From: Chitinophagaceae bacterium
GTDB lineage: Bacteria > Bacteroidota > Bacteroidia > Chitinophagales > Chitinophagaceae
DNA: 64,000 nt
Direction of reading: 5' to 3'
Assembly: GCA_016720585.1 (NCBI GenBank)
Contig: JADKKH010000001.1
Span: forward strand, 558,001 to 622,000
Shown here: positions 60,800-64,000 of the stretch, piece after piece
Layout: every line of letters starts with the position of its first letter
Numbering within the stretch: the stretch's first letter is position 1
Program-made: the position numbers and the translations under genes
The notes under the pieces: model-generated
What the model saw: only the letters and a program-made list of their open reading frames with translations
Database searches by the model: none
Told to the model about the DNA's origin: nothing

Positions 60800-60827
60800 A
60801 ACCAGTAACCAATAACCAGTAACCAGT
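60800..60827 (+). repeat. 7-nt repeat array abutting the mraY start
   Basis: AACCAGT, AACCAAT, AACCAGT, AACCAGT (60800-60827) run into AATG, where the mraY start ATG is at 60829. The ribosome-binding region of mraY is made entirely of repeat. Confidence 0.8.
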
Positions 60828-60828
60828 A

Positions 60829-62106
60829 ATGCTGTTTCATTTATTTGATTGGCTGAATAGTGAAGGAATAAAATTCCCGGGGAGCCGTCTCTTTGAATTT
60901 ATAACGTTCCGGATTTTGCTGGCTGTTTTATTGTCACTCTTTATTACCACTTTCTATGGGAAAAAGCTGATTAAGTTCTTACAAAAAAAACAGATAAGCG
61001 AGAGTATCCGGAATGAAGGACTGGCAGGTGAAGAAAGTAAGAAAGGTACGCCAACGATGGGTGGGATTATTATCATCCTGGCCATCATCATCCCGACGTT
61101 GCTGCTGGCGGACCTGACAAAAATATATGTGCAGTTGATGCTGGTGAGTACTGTTTGGATGGGCATCATTGGTTTTATCGATGATTATTTAAAACTCCGG
61201 GGTAAGAAACTGGCTCAGCAAAAAGGAGAACAATATAAAAAAGGAAATAATGATGGGTTGGCTGGCTGGTTTAAAATTTTAGGACAGGTGGGGTTAGGAA
61301 TTACGGTCGGTGCTACCCTTTATTTCAACAGCGAAGTAAAAATATGGAGAGAATATGTAGGCAAAGTGCCGCCAACCGATTCTTCCGTTTTTGCAAAACA
61401 GGTAAATGGACAAACAAAATATTTTACAGAAACTAAAACACCATTGACGACCATTCCTTTTGTAAAGAACCATGAGTTCAATTATTCCAAGTTGCTGCCT
61501 GCATCCTGGAGGCAATATACCTGGGTGCTGTATATACTGGTAGTGATATTTATTATTACGGCAGTTTCAAACGGGTCAAACCTGACAGATGGATTGGATG
61601 GGCTGGCAACGGGGACATCAGCCATCATTGGAACCTTGCTGGGAATTTTCGCCTATGCCAGTGGCAACCTGGTCTTTGCGGATTATCTCAACATCATGTA
61701 TATACCGGATCTGGGAGAGTTATCCATTTTCATTGCAGCCATGATTGGCGCCTGTATCGGTTTCTTATGGTATAATTCTTACCCCGCTCAGATATTCATG
61801 GGTGATACCGGTAGCCTGACCCTGGGCGGTATCATAGCCTCGCTGGCCATCATTGTTCATAAGGAATTATTGTTACCCATTTTCTGCGGCGTGTTTTTCG
61901 TGGAAACATTAAGTGTCATGATACAGGTGGGATTTTTTAAATATACCAAACGAAGATCAGGTACCGGAAGAAGGGTCTTTTTAAAAGCACCACTTCATCA
62001 CCATTACCAGGTAAAGGGGTTTCATGAAGTAAAAATCGTGAATCGATTTTGGATTGTGACTGTGTTGTTGGTGGTATTAAGTATCGTAACCCTGAAGCTG
62101 AGATAA
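60829..62106 (+). CDS. mraY: Phospho-MurNAc-pentapeptide transferase MraY
   Basis: 425 residues, about ten membrane helices; transfers phospho-MurNAc-pentapeptide to undecaprenyl phosphate giving lipid I. Motifs: GTPTMGG, IGFIDDYLKLRGKK, NLTDGLDGLATG and FMGDTGSLTLGG, plus HHHYQ near the end (APLHHHYQVKG). The loop of ~90 residues after the second helix pair (KVPPTDSSVFAKQVNG...) is longer than in E. coli (360 residues), a Bacteroidota feature. Its translation signal is embedded in the repeat. Confidence 0.97.
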   Translation: MLFHLFDWLNSEGIKFPGSRLFEFITFRILLAVLLSLFITTFYGKKLIKFLQKKQISESIRNEGLAGEESKKGTPTMGGIIIILAIIIPTLLLADLTKIYVQLMLVSTVWMGIIGFIDDYLKLRGKKLAQQKGEQYKKGNNDGLAGWFKILGQVGLGITVGATLYFNSEVKIWREYVGKVPPTDSSVFAKQVNGQTKYFTETKTPLTTIPFVKNHEFNYSKLLPASWRQYTWVLYILVVIFIITAVSNGSNLTDGLDGLATGTSAIIGTLLGIFAYASGNLVFADYLNIMYIPDLGELSIFIAAMIGACIGFLWYNSYPAQIFMGDTGSLTLGGIIASLAIIVHKELLLPIFCGVFFVETLSVMIQVGFFKYTKRRSGTGRRVFLKAPLHHHYQVKGFHEVKIVNRFWIVTVLLVVLSIVTLKLR

Positions 62107-62256
62107 GATTATTTTTTTTGATAAATAGATTAATGAAAAACCCAGAGAATCTGTAAACCCGAAGAAAACAAACGACCTGATTTATTCGATTTGTAGTGCA
62201 GTTGTAATTGAAACCAATACTTATGAAGAACCATGTTCCGTACATCGAAATTGAAC

Positions 62257-63597
62257 ATGGCTAAAAGGTTTGTCATATTGGGAGGAGGTGAAAGTGGTGT
62301 GGGTGCCGCACTGCTTGCGAAGCAACAGGGATATGACGTATTCCTATCCGACGGAAGTTCTTTGAAAGAGATGTATCGTAACGAGTTGAAAATGGCGGAT
62401 GTTGATTTTGAAGAAGGTCAGCACACAGCATCAAGAATCCTGGATGCAGAAGAAGTAATGAAAAGCCCGGGCATACCGGAAACTGCGGCCATGGTACAAG
62501 CGATCCGGGCAAAAGGAATTGATATTATCAGCGAGGTGGAACTGGCATTCCGGTTTAAAGGCAATAGTAAAATCATTGCTATCACCGGGAGTAATGGAAA
62601 AACAACCACGACTGCGCTGATCTATCATATCTGTAAAACGGCAGGTCTTGATTGCGCCCTGGTAGGTAACATCGGTGATTCGTTTGCCCGAAGAATTGTG
62701 GAAGACCCGAAACCTTTTTATGTGGCCGAGATAAGCAGTTTCCAGCTTGATGACATAAAAAAGTTCAGACCGGATATTGCTATACTCACCAATATCACGG
62801 AAGACCACCTGGACCGTTATGGATACAATTTTGAAAATTATATCAGGAGCAAATTCCGCATTACTATGAACCAGCAGAAAGATGACTATTTCATCTACTG
62901 CGCCGATGATACAGTAACTATGAAATACCTAAACCAATTCCATATACTATCAAACCAACTGCCCATTAGTATGAAAAGAGAACTACCAAACGGAGCATTT
63001 ATTAAAGACGGGGATATGTACGTAAGAACCGGACAGGACTTTACCAATATGAGTGTATTTGATTTTGCTTTAAAAGGAAAGCATAATCAATATAATACTA
63101 TGGCAGCCTGTGTGGCAGCTATGACTTTGGACATCCGGAAAGATAAAATCCGTGAAGCGGTTCAGAACTTCCAAAGCCTGGAGCACCGTATGGAACATGT
63201 GGCAACCGTAAGGGGCGTGGAGTTTATTAATGACAGCAAGGCCACGAATGTCAACTCCACGTGGTATGCATTGGAAAGCATGACAAAGCCAACCGTACTG
63301 ATACTGGGCGGGGTTGACAAAGGGAATGATTATTCATTAATTGCAGAAATGGTAAAAGAAAAAGTGAAAGCACTCATTTGCCTGGGTACCGATAACCGGA
63401 AAATTCATGAGGCGTTTGGTAATACCATGGGTACAATTGTAAATACAACCACCGCAGCCGAAGCAGTACATGCAGCTTATCATTTTGCCAGTAAAGGCGA
63501 TGTGGTATTATTAAGTCCGGCCTGTGCCAGTTTTGATTTATTTAAAAATTATGAAGACCGGGGAAACCAGTTTAAACAAGTGGTGAAAGAACTATAA
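62257..63597 (+). CDS. murD: UDP-MurNAc-L-alanine:D-glutamate ligase MurD
   Basis: 446 residues from the ATG at 62257 (MAKRFVILGGGESGVG); an in-frame ATG 8 codons earlier adds an atypical leader. Adds D-Glu to UDP-MurNAc-L-Ala. Motifs: ILGGGESGVGAAL, ITGSNGKTTTTALIYHI (ATP loop), EISSFQLDDI, ILTNITEDHLDRYG, LEHRMEHVA, NDSKATNVNSTWYAL and LLSPACASFDLFKNYEDRG. The stop is followed within 3 bases by the ftsW start. Confidence 0.97.
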   Translation: MAKRFVILGGGESGVGAALLAKQQGYDVFLSDGSSLKEMYRNELKMADVDFEEGQHTASRILDAEEVMKSPGIPETAAMVQAIRAKGIDIISEVELAFRFKGNSKIIAITGSNGKTTTTALIYHICKTAGLDCALVGNIGDSFARRIVEDPKPFYVAEISSFQLDDIKKFRPDIAILTNITEDHLDRYGYNFENYIRSKFRITMNQQKDDYFIYCADDTVTMKYLNQFHILSNQLPISMKRELPNGAFIKDGDMYVRTGQDFTNMSVFDFALKGKHNQYNTMAACVAAMTLDIRKDKIREAVQNFQSLEHRMEHVATVRGVEFINDSKATNVNSTWYALESMTKPTVLILGGVDKGNDYSLIAEMVKEKVKALICLGTDNRKIHEAFGNTMGTIVNTTTAAEAVHAAYHFASKGDVVLLSPACASFDLFKNYEDRGNQFKQVVKEL

Positions 63598-63599
63598 TA

Positions 63600-64000
63600 A
63601 TGGATGTAACCAAAGACATAAGGCTGGGTGGATTCAGAAACACCTTCAATGCAGATAACCTGATCAGCAAAACAAAAGGCGATAAGGTTATATGGGCGTT
63701 GGTAATACTGCTGACCCTGGTATCCTTACTGGCGGTATACAGTGCTACAGGTTCGCTGGCGTATAAAAATTACCGGGGTAATACAGAGATTTATCTCTTC
63801 AAACAGATTGCCTTTATCATGGCCGGTATACTGGTTATCTATTTTGCGCACCTGGTCAATTATACCTTTTATTCCCGTGCGGCGAAGATTGCATTCCTGA
63901 TTTCATTACCGTTGTTATTCTATACATTATTTTTTGGTGTAAAGATGAATGAAGGCAGCCGCTGGATCCGCCTGCCATTCATTAATATGACCATGCAGAC
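63600..64000 (+). CDS. ftsW: Lipid II polymerase FtsW (partial, cut by window end)
   Basis: The ATG at 63600 shares its first base with the second stop codon after murD (TAATGG). 133 codons are visible and the frame is open at the window end. Reads MDVTKDIRLGGFRNTF, then helices LVILLTLVSLLAVYSATGS, LFKQIAFIMAGILVIYFAH and IAFLISLPLLFYTLFFG, and GSRWIRLPFI, the conserved SEDS-family extracellular motif. FtsW polymerises lipid II at the septum with FtsI as transpeptidase, so the order murD-ftsW-(murG) is expected to continue. Confidence 0.95.
   Translation, partial: MDVTKDIRLGGFRNTFNADNLISKTKGDKVIWALVILLTLVSLLAVYSATGSLAYKNYRGNTEIYLFKQIAFIMAGILVIYFAHLVNYTFYSRAAKIAFLISLPLLFYTLFFGVKMNEGSRWIRLPFINMTMQ

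Noticed and set aside
1..64000. Defence systems, toxin-antitoxin pairs, prophage or integrative element
   Set aside because: Every sizeable gene is housekeeping or envelope-related; no integrase, transposase, restriction enzyme, nuclease effector or phage protein is visible.

Overview
This window is chromosomal DNA from a member of the Bacteroidota, most likely of the Chitinophagaceae/Sphingobacteriia type. The support is the mraZ-rsmH-ftsL-ftsI-murE-mraY-murD-ftsW wall cluster, an isolated atpD-atpC pair with a one-domain epsilon subunit, ubiE overlapping porT, proteins with type IX secretion (T9SS) sorting domains, a RemB/Wzi-like barrel, a CarboxypepD_reg TonB receptor and a DUF1800-DUF1501 pair. 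I saw no rRNA, tRNA, CRISPR array, prophage, restriction system or complete insertion sequence. Coding density is high, and no gap between genes exceeds about 270 bases.

Layout. 1-6.5 kb: the 3' part of dnaB, a secreted lipase-like hydrolase, rsmE, a TerC-family protein, pyrD and a thiolase. 6.6-14.8 kb is envelope-related: DUF1800-DUF1501, a CxxCH lipoprotein, a small Cys/His protein with a TonB receptor, a 129-bp MITE-like element, a DUF2721 protein and a lipoprotein. 14.8-25 kb: rhodanese, an ABC exporter, a glycosyltransferase, a methyltransferase, YifB/ComM, an M1 peptidase, a short MutS-like ATPase and dihydroorotase. 25-37 kb: a RemB/Wzi-like barrel, a GT39-type transferase, porT-ubiE, engB, a YkuK-type protein, a T9SS-exported metzincin with a small partner, a CoA-binding protein, a GbsR/MarR regulator and a phosphoesterase/PQQ-propeller protein. 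37-49 kb: the PDH E2 subunit, dnaX, a GNAT-like protein, a small exported protein, and a glycan module (ABC exporter, two divergent paralogous glycosyltransferases, two methyltransferases). 49-54.7 kb: atpD, atpC, yqgE, an orphan histidine kinase and queA. 54.9-64 kb: the division and cell-wall cluster, running off the end inside ftsW.

The most unusual property is a population of short dispersed repeats laid over otherwise ordinary housekeeping genes. At least fourteen degenerate tandem arrays with a strict 7-nt period (units such as GGTTACT, GAGTCNG, GAATATT, GTTTGTA, RYACAAG, ATTTTCA) occur between genes and inside genes. In coding sequence they read as 7-residue repeats (for example TSNQQPV) in rsmE, pyrD (four arrays), the PDH E2 gene (two long arrays) and dnaX. 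Separate palindromic families (CCTGCCTG..CAGGCAGG, CCCGATAGCTATCGGG, TCTCCCCGGGGAGA) also sit in frame inside rsmH, pyrD and pyrC. The layout recalls Rickettsia palindromic elements and cyanobacterial heptamer repeats, but I cannot assign it to a described system.

Two recoding candidates stand out. dnaX has a run of ten A exactly at the end of domain III, followed 5 nt later by a perfect 7-bp hairpin, and both alternative frames stop at once. That is the arrangement expected for making a short gamma clamp-loader subunit. ftsI is split by a -1 shift exactly at an in-phase A AAA AAG heptamer. It lacks a convincing stimulator, so an indel or sequencing error is at least as likely there.
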